From: Bradyrhizobium arachidis
GTDB taxonomy: Bacteria; Pseudomonadota; Alphaproteobacteria; Rhizobiales; Xanthobacteraceae
Reading direction: 5' to 3'
Length of the DNA stretch: 64,000 nt
NCBI RefSeq assembly: GCF_015291705.1
Contig: NZ_CP030050.1
Coordinates: 5,084,001 to 5,148,000 of the forward strand
The notes below the pieces were generated by a model. The model saw only the letters and a program-made list of their open reading frames with translations. It was not told the DNA's origin and did no database searches. Positions 9,416 through 17,484 of the stretch are shown here, piece after piece. Every line of letters starts with the position of its first letter. The first letter of the stretch is position 1. A program made the position numbers and the translations under genes.

Positions 9416-9496
9416 TCAGATTGAGCGCGATCCTCCTGCCGCCAGCGAGCTGTCGTAGCTAAAGTACCAAAAATAGCTGGTGGCGACGGTGATCAT
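9416..9496 (-). CDS. Aromatic leader peptide of the DAHP synthase attenuator
   Basis: A 26-codon frame, ATG at 9496 and TGA at 9416-9418, contains SYFWYFSY: Tyr-Phe-Trp-Tyr-Phe in a row, then a fourth aromatic-rich Ser-Tyr. The three aromatic amino acids are the end products of the pathway that starts with the downstream enzyme. GCCACCAGC (9476-9484), just before the aromatic codons, pairs with GCTGGCGGC (9438-9446) with one mismatch. The latter also pairs with the 5' arm of the terminator. A ribosome stalled on the aromatic codons would therefore favour the antiterminator. This is classical amino-acid attenuation, inferred from sequence. Confidence 0.88.
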   Translation of the reverse strand: MITVATSYFWYFSYDSSLAAGGSRSI

Positions 9497-9503
9497 GTAT
9501 CGG

Positions 9504-9532
9504 CATATAGCGCGCCACCGGCGGGTTGTCAC
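9504..9532 (-). promoter_or_regulatory. Promoter for the aromatic leader
   Basis: On the minus strand, GTGACA (9527-9532) and TATATG (9504-9509) are separated by exactly 17 bp. Only seven bases separate the -10 from the leader ATG, so transcription would begin at or next to the start codon, giving a leaderless leader peptide. Rhizobial trpL is described with the same arrangement. Confidence 0.65.
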
Positions 9533-9564
9533 CCCCCAAAACGGCGCTGGCGCAACGAGGCGTC

Positions 9565-10143
9565 TCAGGTGTTGCTCTTGCGTGCCGCCAGCGCCATGCC
9601 GATCAGGGTGGCGCCGCCGAACAGCAAATTGATACCGACAAGGATGCCGATGGCCCATTCCGCCGAGCTCGGCAGTCCCGTGATCACCATGAACGAGATC
9701 GCGATGTCGACGAGGCCGGAGATCAGCAGCCACGACCAGCGGCCGCCGGGTTCGCGGCGGTGCTCCAACGCGTACATGATGGTGGCGACGCCTTCGGCGA
9801 GGAAATAGGCGCCGAGCACGATGGTCAGCGTCAGCACCGCCTGCATCGGGCGCGCCAAGAGCAGCATGCCGGCGAGCACGGCGAGTGCGGCCGAGATCAG
9901 CGACCACCAGAAGCCCGGCGAGCTGCGCGCCCAATAGGTCACGATCAGCCCGCCGATGCCGCTGATCAGGAACATCCAGCCGAGGACAATCGCGATCGCA
10001 AGGCTCGCGAGCGGCGGGACGATCAGCGCGGCGATACCGAGGACGGCGAGCAGGATGCCTTCGAACAGGAAGGCCTTCCAATGCGCCTTCACCGTCCGGC
10101 TCATGGCGGATTGCAGCCGTGAAAGGTCTTCGGGCGATGTCAT
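9565..10143 (-). CDS. HdeD-family membrane protein (DUF308)
   Basis: 192 residues from the ATG at 10143. About six hydrophobic helices are arranged as repeated helix pairs, with typical HdeD/DUF308 segments such as GILLAVLGIAALIVPPLASL, LGWMFLISGIGGLI and YFLAEGVATIMYALEHR. In E. coli, HdeD is an inner-membrane protein linked to acid resistance at high cell density. The role here is by family only. It lies just upstream of the aroG leader promoter but has its own start. Confidence 0.88.
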   Translation of the reverse strand: MTSPEDLSRLQSAMSRTVKAHWKAFLFEGILLAVLGIAALIVPPLASLAIAIVLGWMFLISGIGGLIVTYWARSSPGFWWSLISAALAVLAGMLLLARPMQAVLTLTIVLGAYFLAEGVATIMYALEHRREPGGRWSWLLISGLVDIAISFMVITGLPSSAEWAIGILVGINLLFGGATLIGMALAARKSNT

Positions 10144-10212
10144 CGGCAGGCTCCAGACTGAAAGCTGTGCGCACAATCTAGGATGCGCACACCGTGCTTG
10201 CCATCCCGCGGC

Positions 10213-11253
10213 TTACCCGCCGCCGTGCGCTGACGAAAAGCCCTCGCCGCTGGTGCGGATGCGGTTGCGGCCGAGAATGTAGATCGCCGTTGTGACAACC
10301 AGAAGCGCAAGGCCGAGCAGGATCGAGACGAAGCCGATCGGGATCAGCGCCAGCGTCAGATTGCGCTCGGGGTTGATCAGCCAGTGGTGGATCGAGGTCA
10401 GCACGAAGGCGAGGCCAAGGAAGCCCACGCCGCCGCCGGCGAGCAGCAGCGCCCACATCCGCCGCAACTGGCTGAGCCGCTCCCGCGCGATGTCGGTTCG
10501 GGGCGCATGATGGCGTGCAACCCGGCGGACGAGGCGGATGGCAAAGGCGATCGAGCTGAAGCCGATCAGAAGGCTCGCGCCGCCCAGCCACATCCGCAAG
10601 GTGGGATCAAGGTCGGGCATGCGCTGGAGCGTGAGCAGCGGAAAGTCGAAAGCCGAATGCAGCGCCAGGGGCCCGGCGAAGATCAAGAGGCGGCTGGAGA
10701 GGCGGGCCCAGTCGCGATGATGGCGGTTCGCGCCCAGCGCCGTGCCGGCGCGGGCGATGGTGAGATAGGCGCCGGCGATGATGCCGAGCGCGCCGTGGAA
10801 CGGCACGGTCAGGACACTGCGCAAGGCTGCGAGCGAGCGCCACATCTCGGCGTGCTGCACGAGGTAAGCGAGGTTCTCGTAGGCGGCGAAGCCGAGACCG
10901 ACCGCGGCACCATAGACCACCGTGTCCATCGGATTGGCAAAGGTCCGCCGCTTGGTCGAGGATACCAGCACGATGGCGATGACCTTGACGGCCTCCTCGG
11001 GCAACGCCACGCCGAACACCGAATGCATGGCCAGCGCCGCCCAGGGATTGTCGGGCGCCGCGACCATCTTGGCGAAGGGCGCGCGGGCAACGCCGAGCAG
11101 CGAAATGCTGGCCGCGCCAAGCAGGAACGCGGTCCAGACCTGGGCCGGCGGTCCCGGCCGCTCCTCGGCGGCAATGACGAGCCATAGCATCAGCAGCGCC
11201 GGGGCAATGGCGGCCGTTCCGATGACGGTGGGTAACGCTTCAATCAGGTACAT
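10213..11253 (-). CDS. PrsW-like intramembrane metalloprotease
   Basis: 346 residues with about eight to nine transmembrane helices. PrsW/CPBP-type motifs are visible: LPEEAVKVIAIVL (paired glutamates), AYENLAYL, HGALGIIAGAYL and HSAFDFPLL, supplying the Glu and His residues expected for an intramembrane zinc site. In Bacillus, PrsW cleaves the anti-sigma factor RsiW; the substrate here is unknown. It is upstream of the HdeD gene on the same strand with about 70 bp between, possibly a shared transcript. Confidence 0.85.
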   Translation of the reverse strand: MYLIEALPTVIGTAAIAPALLMLWLVIAAEERPGPPAQVWTAFLLGAASISLLGVARAPFAKMVAAPDNPWAALAMHSVFGVALPEEAVKVIAIVLVSSTKRRTFANPMDTVVYGAAVGLGFAAYENLAYLVQHAEMWRSLAALRSVLTVPFHGALGIIAGAYLTIARAGTALGANRHHRDWARLSSRLLIFAGPLALHSAFDFPLLTLQRMPDLDPTLRMWLGGASLLIGFSSIAFAIRLVRRVARHHAPRTDIARERLSQLRRMWALLLAGGGVGFLGLAFVLTSIHHWLINPERNLTLALIPIGFVSILLGLALLVVTTAIYILGRNRIRTSGEGFSSAHGGG

Positions 11254-11483
11254 CGGCGCCGAAAATAGGTTCCCTTGATCCGCTTAGCTACGTCCACCGA
11301 TGCGACCATGTGTCATGCGTTTGCTGTCGCCTCGCTTAACGACAGCTGCAACTTACGTTCATACGTGCCGCCGCGAGGGTTTAGAATGCAAGCGTAATCA
11401 ATTGCATGACAGAGCCTGTTCGTCAGCTGCGGCAAGAGGTTGGTCCTCTTTCGGAGGACGGGCGGCCCGGCAGGCCGGCCCAT

Positions 11484-11639
11484 TCACGCTTCGTCGCGCT
11501 TGCGGGAGGGCGACGCAATCCGGCGGGCCCGCACCTGCTCCAGCTCCCAGAAGGCGCGCACGAGGCACGTGCCGAGGCAGGAGACGATGAGCAGCAGCAG
11601 GAAGGCCTGGTCGACGGCGGGGATCTGGATCATGACCAT
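11484..11639 (-). CDS. Small one-helix membrane protein (uncertain)
   Basis: 51 residues from the ATG at 11639. One hydrophobic helix (QAFLLLLIVSCLGTCLVRAFWEL) is followed by a basic tail (ARRIASPSRKRDEA). This organisation recurs in many tiny Bradyrhizobium membrane proteins. The ribosome site is weak, and overlapping frames exist on both strands. Confidence 0.45.
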   Translation of the reverse strand: MVMIQIPAVDQAFLLLLIVSCLGTCLVRAFWELEQVRARRIASPSRKRDEA

Positions 11640-11728
11640 AATAAAGCAACGCCCGTGCCACGCGTTCCCGCTGCCGTCCGCGTGCGCTTGCAGATGCGCT
11701 AATCCGCGGCGACCGACGTTCCCCGCGC

Positions 11729-11968
11729 TCAATGCGTGGTGAACGGCGGCGCCTCGGGCGCTATGTCGAAGGCGCCGAGATGGAATTCCTCGCCAACCGC
11801 CTCGGGCGGCCCGGACGGTTGCGCGAGCAGCGTGAACGCGGCCTGCGGATATTGCTGCCAGATCGCGAGATCGCCGGCGGTGATGGTGAGCCAGCCGAAG
11901 GTGTACATGTAGCGGCCCGGCTCGGTGACCCGGCCGACCCTGTCCCAGGTGATCTTGTTGACTGCCAT
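11729..11968 (-). CDS. Hypothetical protein
   Basis: 79 residues from the ATG at 11968 (MAVNKITWDRVGRV); a longer start at 12040 would add 24 residues without obvious support. Soluble, rich in aromatic residues (YMYTFGWLTITAGDLAIWQQYPQAAF), acidic C-terminus. No family recognised. The reading frame is the best in its interval. Confidence 0.6.
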   Translation of the reverse strand: MAVNKITWDRVGRVTEPGRYMYTFGWLTITAGDLAIWQQYPQAAFTLLAQPSGPPEAVGEEFHLGAFDIAPEAPPFTTH

Positions 11969-12080
11969 CCGGTCCCCCGATCGCAAGTCCGCAAATGTCG
12001 TCCGCCCAAGGCGCAGACCTCCAAAAAGCTGATCCCGCATTGGGGCCGCTCTAGGGCAAGCCGTAGCCGTAAACCGGCGC

Positions 12081-12707
12081 TCAGGCCGATTGCTGCAAGG
12101 GCGAACGGACGATCAGCCGGACCAGGTCGTCCCGCTGCTGCTTCTCGGCGAACTTGACCGCAAAGCCGTGGTCGAATTTGCGGATCACGCGCCCGACGCA
12201 GGCGCCGACCGCCAGCGCGGTTCCGACCGGCGGGTCGTACTCGCAGGATATCGCAACGCCGGCCGTGGAGACGTCGATGATGAAGCAGGGGTGGATGCTG
12301 CCGTCGGCGAGCGTCAGGAAGGTGTGCGAGACCTGCGGGACGAAGCGCGCGTCATTCCGCAGTTCCTGAATGCTGGCGTCCTTCTGCTTCTTCTCCAGCC
12401 AGGTCAGCTTTTCCGACATCCAGGCGCGCCGCGCCCGCGGCATGTCGAGCTCCATCAGGAAGCCCGACTTCAGCGTCGCGCTGATCGTGCACTGGAATTC
12501 GCCGAAATCCTGGAAATAGGAGGTCACGCGCTCGCCGATCTTGCCGACGACCGGCACGTCCACGATCATGCGGAACGGCGAGACGCGCTTGGTGCGGCAG
12601 GCGAAGGTGCGGAGCTGCCCCTCGCAATCATACCAGCGCGACAGCGAGTAGCTGCCGCTCACGGCAACTTCCACTGCGCGCTGCCTGAGGAACTCTGCGA
12701 CGGACAT
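12081..12707 (-). CDS. PilZ-domain protein, possibly two PilZ-like halves
   Basis: 208 residues. The N-half (SLSRWYDCEGQLRTFACRTKRVSPFRM) and C-half (HPCFIIDVSTAGVAISCEYDPPVGTALAVGACVGRVIRKFDHGFAVKF) both read as PilZ-like beta barrels. The C-half keeps the D-x-S-x-x-G-like element that closes over cyclic-di-GMP in binding PilZ domains. A canonical RxxxR is not obvious, so ligand binding is uncertain. A likely role is in surface or motility control via c-di-GMP, by family only. Confidence 0.75.
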   Translation of the reverse strand: MSVAEFLRQRAVEVAVSGSYSLSRWYDCEGQLRTFACRTKRVSPFRMIVDVPVVGKIGERVTSYFQDFGEFQCTISATLKSGFLMELDMPRARRAWMSEKLTWLEKKQKDASIQELRNDARFVPQVSHTFLTLADGSIHPCFIIDVSTAGVAISCEYDPPVGTALAVGACVGRVIRKFDHGFAVKFAEKQQRDDLVRLIVRSPLQQSA

Positions 12708-12859
12708 GAGCGATGATCGGGATTTGGGAGGGCTTCCGTAGATTCACGGTAGCAATCAGATTCTAAGCAAATGATACCGGCACTCGCGAGCAGGGGTAAA
12801 TTTCCGGTAAATGCGCGGGGCCGCCGAGGCTGTGGGTGAATTCACAACCGCGTCATCGC

Positions 12860-13531
12860 TCAGGGCGATCCGAGCAGCACCAGCAGCGCGAGGACGGCGA
12901 TGACGATCACGAATTTGATCGTTGCCCAGGTCAGGCTATCCGGCCAGCTTCCCCATCCGAACCATTGCGAGGCGCGCCGCATCGCGAACGCTCCACAGGC
13001 TTCGACCGTCGCGAGCGCAAGGGCGATGCCGGCGATGAACGACCATGACTCGGATGGTGGCATCCACGGCACGAGCCATGCCGGAGCCGAGCCCTTCAGG
13101 ACGGCAAGCAATGCGAACCAACCGAACCAGGATGCCGAGCCCTTGATGATGTCAGGGCCGATCGTGTCCGGCTCGAGCCGAATGCCGAGCGTTCCGAGCA
13201 GGGCCTCGATGCGCTCGCCGTCGGTGAGGAACAGAAAGGCGCCGATATAGAGGGGAACGCGCGACATGAAGATGAGCGCGAGCAAGCCGGACAGGACGAT
13301 ATGGCCGAGGAGATCGTGGAGGAGGTCCTGACCGCTCTTGGCTGACCGTTCCGGCGCAGTGGCGGCCTGGCGCTGCGGCAGCGATCTGGCGCGGGCCATG
13401 TGCTCCAGCATCCTGGCGCGCCGCTCCGGCGCGTATGGCCTCGCGCGGTGCATCCAGCGTGGCACCGACTTTGTCGGGGCGGGGCCGGACTGGTCTTCCG
13501 GCGTGGTTTTGGGGAACTCCATGACCTGCAT
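12860..13531 (-). CDS. Hypothetical multi-pass membrane protein
   Basis: 223 residues. A basic, Pro/Ala-rich cytoplasmic N-terminus of about 75 residues is followed by four hydrophobic helices (HIVLSGLLALIFM; LYIGAFLFL; WSFIAGIALALATVEACGAF; IKFVIVIAVLALLVLLG). No family recognised. It appears as a single gene, with a genomic repeat immediately upstream. Confidence 0.75.
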   Translation of the reverse strand: MQVMEFPKTTPEDQSGPAPTKSVPRWMHRARPYAPERRARMLEHMARARSLPQRQAATAPERSAKSGQDLLHDLLGHIVLSGLLALIFMSRVPLYIGAFLFLTDGERIEALLGTLGIRLEPDTIGPDIIKGSASWFGWFALLAVLKGSAPAWLVPWMPPSESWSFIAGIALALATVEACGAFAMRRASQWFGWGSWPDSLTWATIKFVIVIAVLALLVLLGSP

Positions 13532-13601
13532 CGTCTCGCGGTTCCGGCATTGGTCGTTCGCGAGCCGTAGGCAGGTTCATGCGGTACGGGCCGAAATCAC
13601 A

Positions 13602-13666
13602 TTAGGTTATTGTTTGAGCATGATCTCTTCGGAAAACCGCTTCGCACTTTTCCGGATCATGCTTTA
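13602..13666. repeat. Dispersed palindromic repeat, copy 1 (partial)
   Basis: Matches the right part of the longer copies at 22541-22643 and 30400-30519. The shared block contains GGAAAACCGCTTCGCACTTT and ends in CCGGATCATGCTTTA. CCGGAAAA and TTTTCCGG-type arms make it foldable. It forms the 3' boundary of the FkbM frame. Confidence 0.85.
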
Positions 13667-14511
13667 GCCGGCAGGCCGCGCGCGAGGCATGGAGGAGGCC
13701 GGGCAGCCCGCAACTGCCGACGCCGCCGCGGAGGTCCTGATCCGCTCGTATAGCGGCAGCGGGATGGTGGATCCGATCGCGCTCTCGGGGAAGAACAGGA
13801 AGTCGCGGTGTCCGCCGAGGCCGAATTTCGGGTGGGGGACCTGCCAGCCCATGGTGTACGGACGATAGTCGTTTCCCAGGAACATCGTGCCGAGATAGCC
13901 GAGCTCTTCGAAAAACGCGAACAGCTGGCCGGCGTCCGCCGACACGCTTTCGAACTGCACCACGGGGCGACAGCGCTCGATCAGCCGCCTTGCGCCGGTG
14001 AAGACGCTGAGCTCATGGCCTTCGACATCGCATTTGATGAAGCGCGGATTTGCCAGCGCGAGATCGTCGAGAATGGCGAGAGGGACCGCGACCGTCTCAT
14101 TGCCTGATCTGTCGCGCGCCATGCACAAGGAGGCGCTGCGCGCTGGCGCGTCAGCTGCGCGGTGCCGCAGCTATCGGACAAGGCGGCTTCGATGGTCTCG
14201 ACATTGGCAAGGCCAAAGCACTGCTTGCGCCGCTGGATATAGCGGATCATCTCGGGCTGAGGCTCGAACGCCAAGACCTTGCCGGACGGGCCGACGGCGC
14301 GCGCCAGCCAGAAGCTGTAGATGCCCTTGTTGGCGCCGATATCGATGACGGTCGCTCCCTTGAGGTCGAGGCGCATCAGGGTCTTCAGGGGAAGCTTCTC
14401 GGTGCGCCAGCGGTAGCGCAGGCACCGGACCAGGAAATGCACGTCTTCAAAATTCATTGCGCGCAGCCTCTGAAACGAGGCGAGGCTACGCTTCGCGATC
14501 GTCGCGCTCAA
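13664..14511 (-). pseudogene. FkbM-family methyltransferase, frameshifted
   Basis: The first half (ATG at 14511) encodes the SAM site (VIDIGANKGIYSFWLARAVGPSG, VLAFEPQPEM, NVETIEAALSDSCGTAQL). The second half (MARDRSGNETVAVPLAILDD, RFIKCDVEGHELSVFTGA) continues the same family in another frame. The break lies at about 14120-14160 and needs a single-base correction. FkbM enzymes O-methylate sugars or secondary metabolites. Either the gene is dead or a base call is wrong. The stop codon lies in the adjoining repeat. Confidence 0.85.
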
Positions 14512-14564
14512 AGTGCTATTTTGGGATGCGATGCAGCAATCGGATGTCCCGGGCGGTGGCCCGG

Positions 14565-14639
14565 TGGCGCTCCCTAGCGGAATCGAACCGCTCTCTCCAC
14601 CGTGAAAGGGTGGCGTCCTAACCGATAGACGAAGGGAGC
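14565..14639 (-). tRNA. tRNA-Glu (UUC)
   Basis: Acceptor arms GCTCCCT and AGGGAGC pair perfectly. The anticodon stem CCACC/GGTGG closes the loop CTTTCAC, giving anticodon TTC. The T arm contains GGTTCGATTCC, and GCCA is encoded at the 3' end (14565-14568). Confidence 0.97.
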
Positions 14640-14862
14640 AAAGTGCCCCGCCGCTTTTCGCGGCACGGCCGCTGGCCGCCCGAGTCAGGCCCGGCGGCGT
14701 GCAGCGGGCGAACGTATAGTGGCCTTTGAGCCTCCGGGCAAGCCGTTCGGGAACGGGATCTCGGGGGCGGTGGATAGCGCCGCCCCGGGATCATTCGGGA
14801 CCGATTTCAACGGTTTCTTAAGGTTCCCTGAGATAGCGCTGGAATGGGAGATCTTAAAGCCG

Positions 14863-15117
14863 ATGCCTCAGCCGAAGAAGCGCGCCGCCCGCAAGCTGCT
14901 GTCGCAGCATGCCTGGATCACGCTCGACGGTGGATTCGCCGCGCGGCACTGCCTGGTCCAGGACATCTCGGAGTCGGGCGCGAAGATCACGATGGACGAC
15001 GATGCGAGCCAGCTGCCGGGCGTGATCCGAATGGCGTTCGCACGTGATGCGCGCACCGGGCGGAGCTGCCAGGTGGTCTGGCGCCGCGGCAAGTCGGCCG
15101 GCGTCCGGTTCCTCTGA
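14863..15117 (+). CDS. PilZ-domain protein
   Basis: 84 residues from the ATG at 14863; the frame is open upstream but similarity begins here. A single PilZ barrel: RKLLSQHAWITLDGGFAARHCLVQDISESGAKITMDDDASQLP with the D-x-S-x-x-G element, ending in VVWRRGKSAGVRFL. The RxxxR element is reduced. Small stand-alone PilZ proteins of this type are abundant in Bradyrhizobium and may bind cyclic-di-GMP. It lies 220 bp from the divergent tRNA-Glu. Confidence 0.82.
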   Translation: MPQPKKRAARKLLSQHAWITLDGGFAARHCLVQDISESGAKITMDDDASQLPGVIRMAFARDARTGRSCQVVWRRGKSAGVRFL

Positions 15118-15164
15118 CCCCCGCCCGGATGGCGCGCGGCGCCGGTCCGGGCTAGAACGGTGCC

Positions 15165-15410
15165 ATGCGCACGCCGCTCCTCGTCCTGATCTCGGCCCTA
15201 ATCTCGTCCGCAGCCGCGGCGGAGGGCTTGCGCCTGCCGACCGCCGAGCCGCCGCAGGCTGGCAAGACCTTGCCTCTGAAGAGCAACGGCGGGACCGCGA
15301 AGGCGGGCTCGTGCGCCTCCTATGGCCGTGGCTTCCATATGGTCGAGGCGACCGGGACCTGCGTGAAGATCGGCGGCGCGGTCAGCGTCGAGACAACGGT
15401 CCGGCGGTAG
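15165..15410 (+). CDS. Small secreted protein, two-cysteine
   Basis: 81 residues. Signal peptide MRTPLLVLISALISSAAAAEG, then a Pro/Lys-rich part and a compact C-terminal region with two cysteines (GSCASYGRGFHMVEATGTCVKIGG) that could form a disulfide. This motif resembles short porin-like or envelope-associated Bradyrhizobium proteins, but no family is certain. A one-domain membrane gene follows 6 bp later. Confidence 0.72.
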   Translation: MRTPLLVLISALISSAAAAEGLRLPTAEPPQAGKTLPLKSNGGTAKAGSCASYGRGFHMVEATGTCVKIGGAVSVETTVRR

Positions 15411-15415
15411 CTCGC

Positions 15416-15583
15416 ATGGTGCCGGATCTGCTGCGGCCCGAGATCATCTTCCCGTTCGTGATGTATTGCGCGCTCTTGTGGTGGGTCGGACGCGGCCTGA
15501 GCTGGCCGGCGAAGCTTGCCACCGCCGTGGTGACGCTGGCGCTGATCATCTGCGTGGTGCTGGTCGAGCGCGGCTGGCGCTAG
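15416..15583 (+). CDS. Small two-helix membrane protein
   Basis: 55 residues from the ATG at 15416, 6 bases after the previous stop. Two hydrophobic helices (IIFPFVMYCALLWWVG and KLATAVVTLALIICVVLVERG). Probably co-transcribed with the secreted protein gene upstream. Function unknown. Confidence 0.6.
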   Translation: MVPDLLRPEIIFPFVMYCALLWWVGRGLSWPAKLATAVVTLALIICVVLVERGWR

Positions 15584-15711
15584 GCGTCAAACAAAACCGG
15601 CGAAAACAACCCCACGCACAGTAGCCGTCAAGCCTCAGCGTGACTCCCTTCGGCACGCGCGGGAATGCCGATTCAGCGCGGCGCCAGCAGGCTTTGAGCT
15701 GCGCTGCCGCC

Positions 15712-16350
15712 TCACGACATCGGCGGTGCGACGAATTGTGCAAATCCGCTGCGCTTGCCGAGCTCGGCGAGCCAGCGGGTCAGGTGCGGCTGGGCCGGGC
15801 GGGTGATGCCCTCGACGCCGAGCCAGCGCCGCGCATAGCAGCCGATCGCGATATCGGCGATCGTGAACTGGTCGCCCTCCATGAAGCGGCGCGTGGCGAG
15901 GTGGCGGTCGGCGATCACCCAGACCTCGGCGGCGGCATCGGCATCCCGCTGCACCTGGATCATGTCCCGCTCGGCGGGCGGCGTGCGCACGATACCCCAG
16001 AACACCGGGCGATCGACCGGCTGCACGGTCGACAGCGTCCAGTCGAGCCAGCGGTCGACGCTGGCGCGGCTCTTCGGTGCCTCGGGGTAGAGAGGCGTGC
16101 CGCGCCCATGCGCGAGACAGAGATAGCGCAGGATCGAGTTGGACTCCCACAGCACGAAGTCACCCTCGACCAGCGTCGGGATCCGCGCATTGGGATTCAT
16201 CGCGAGATAGTCGGCCTCGCGGGTCTTGCCGAACGCCATGCCGGCGTCGATGCGCTCGAAGGGCAGGCCGAGTTCGGCGAGGCCCCACAGCACCTTCTGC
16301 ACGTTGACCGAATTGGCGCGGCCCCAGATCGTCAATTGTTGGTCGGGCAT
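15712..16350 (-). CDS. Glutathione S-transferase family protein
   Basis: 212 residues. The thioredoxin-like N-domain starts MPDQQLTIWGRANSVNVQKVLWGLAELGLPFERID and contains NARIPTLVEGDFVLWESNSILRYL, with the cis-Pro and the E-S glutathione gamma-glutamyl contact. The all-helical C-domain has FTIADIAIGCYARRW, the GST N-capping box. The active residue near GRANS suggests a Ser-type or beta-like GST. It conjugates or reduces electrophiles with glutathione; substrate unknown. Confidence 0.93.
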   Translation of the reverse strand: MPDQQLTIWGRANSVNVQKVLWGLAELGLPFERIDAGMAFGKTREADYLAMNPNARIPTLVEGDFVLWESNSILRYLCLAHGRGTPLYPEAPKSRASVDRWLDWTLSTVQPVDRPVFWGIVRTPPAERDMIQVQRDADAAAEVWVIADRHLATRRFMEGDQFTIADIAIGCYARRWLGVEGITRPAQPHLTRWLAELGKRSGFAQFVAPPMS

Positions 16351-16440
16351 CAGGCTTCCTCCCGCGGCGTGGTCGATTTGCGCGGGTGATAGCGGAATTT
16401 CGGATCGCGGAGCACGGCGATTGCGGCGCGCCCCTCATGC

Positions 16441-16467
16441 AAAAAGCTCCGCCTGAGGCGGAGCTTT
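16441..16467 (-). terminator. Terminator after the 26-residue membrane protein gene
   Basis: AAAGCTCCGCC and its perfect complement form an 11-bp stem with a TGA loop, preceded by AAAAA on the plus strand, which is a U run on the minus strand. It lies 24 bases past the stop of the small gene. Confidence 0.8.
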
Positions 16468-16490
16468 CGTTGGCAAAGTCTCATCGCGCT

Positions 16491-16571
16491 TTAATGGCCG
16501 AAGAACAGCCATAACAGAATGATCACCGGGATCGGCACGCCCAGCAGCCACAGCAGGATTCCTCGTCCCAT
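16491..16571 (-). CDS. 26-residue membrane protein
   Basis: ATG at 16571 with a strong GGAGGAGAA ribosome site, and a terminator after the stop at 16491. The peptide is almost entirely hydrophobic (GILLWLLGVPIPVIILLWLF, ends FFGH), a single helix with a Pro kink. Identical-looking tiny membrane proteins are common in Rhizobiales. The ribosome site and terminator make it convincing despite its size. Confidence 0.75.
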   Translation of the reverse strand: MGRGILLWLLGVPIPVIILLWLFFGH

Positions 16572-16642
16572 CGCGTTCTCCTCCGATTGCTTTGTCGGAG
16601 GGACAATCCCGGGCGCGAGGGCTTGTTCCTGGGAGAGGCGCC

Positions 16643-17095
16643 TTACCAATGGCCGGTGTTGGGCATCGAGGCCCAGGGTTCCTGCGGCGGCTTCGGCTCG
16701 CCCTTCTGCAAGAGCTCGATCGAGTGTAGGTCGGGCGAGCGGACGAAGGCCATGTTGCCGTCGCGCGGTGGACGGTTGATGGTGACGCCGGCCTTCTGCA
16801 GCTTCTCGCAGGTCGCGTAGATATCATCGACCTCATAGGCGAGGTGGCCGAAGAAGCGGTCCTCGCCGTAAGTCTCCTCGTCCCAATTGTAGGTGAGCTC
16901 GACCAGCGGCGCGCCGCGCGTCTTGGGCTGGTTGTTCAGCGCGTCGAGATCGTCTGCCGAGCACAGGAACACCAGCGTGAAGCGGCCCTTGTCGTTCTCG
17001 ATCCGCCGCACCTCCTTCAGCCCCAGCGCATCCTGGTAGAACTTCAGCGCGACATCGAGATTGCGCACGCGCAGCATGGTGTGGAGGTATCGCAT
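16643..17095 (-). CDS. gloA: Lactoylglutathione lyase (glyoxalase I)
   Basis: 150 residues from the ATG at 17095 (MRYLHTMLRVRNLDVALKFYQDALGL). The VOC fold carries the metal ligands: His5, Glu in PLVELTYNW, His in FFGHLAYEVDD and Glu in LHSIELLQ. It isomerises the hemithioacetal of methylglyoxal and glutathione to S-lactoylglutathione. The C-terminal extension (PPQEPWASMPNTGHW) is short. Its glutathione dependence fits with the GST gene nearby. Confidence 0.95.
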   Translation of the reverse strand: MRYLHTMLRVRNLDVALKFYQDALGLKEVRRIENDKGRFTLVFLCSADDLDALNNQPKTRGAPLVELTYNWDEETYGEDRFFGHLAYEVDDIYATCEKLQKAGVTINRPPRDGNMAFVRSPDLHSIELLQKGEPKPPQEPWASMPNTGHW

Positions 17096-17191
17096 GGTTG
17101 TTGCTCCCTGACGTTGGAGGGTTTTGCTTTGGGCCGGACCGGCGGGAGCATCAATTAGCAGCAAAATGCGACAAAGGGCAGGGGGCCGCTC

Positions 17192-17422
17192 TCAGGGCTT
17201 CGGCTTCCGCTCGGGCGCAACCGACGTCTCCCACGGCCGCCGCCCATCGCCGTTGCGGTCCCAGGCGCGTTTGGTCTGGTCGGCTTCCTCGTCGGCCTTG
17301 TCCTTTGCGCGCGCGGCCTTGATCTGGTCGCGAACGGACAGGTCGCTTTGCGGAGGAGCCGCGGTCTGCGCCGTGACGGCCGCCGACCAGACGACGAGTA
17401 GCATCGTGAGGGATATTTTCAT
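17192..17422 (-). CDS. Small secreted charged protein
   Basis: 76 residues from the ATG at 17422. Signal peptide MKISLTMLLVVWSAAVTAQ, then a charged stretch (RDQIKAARAKDKADEEADQ) likely to be helical, and a Pro-rich end. No family recognised. Confidence 0.65.
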   Translation of the reverse strand: MKISLTMLLVVWSAAVTAQTAAPPQSDLSVRDQIKAARAKDKADEEADQTKRAWDRNGDGRRPWETSVAPERKPKP

Positions 17423-17484
17423 CCCTGCCGTTAACACGTTCAGCCCACGCTGTCCGATTTAGTTTGGTGCGGTCCGTTGAAGGG

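Noticed and set aside
10384..11187. A 267-codon plus-strand frame across the PrsW-like gene
   Set aside because: GC-skewed shadow of a clearly conserved membrane protease; composition is not protein-like.
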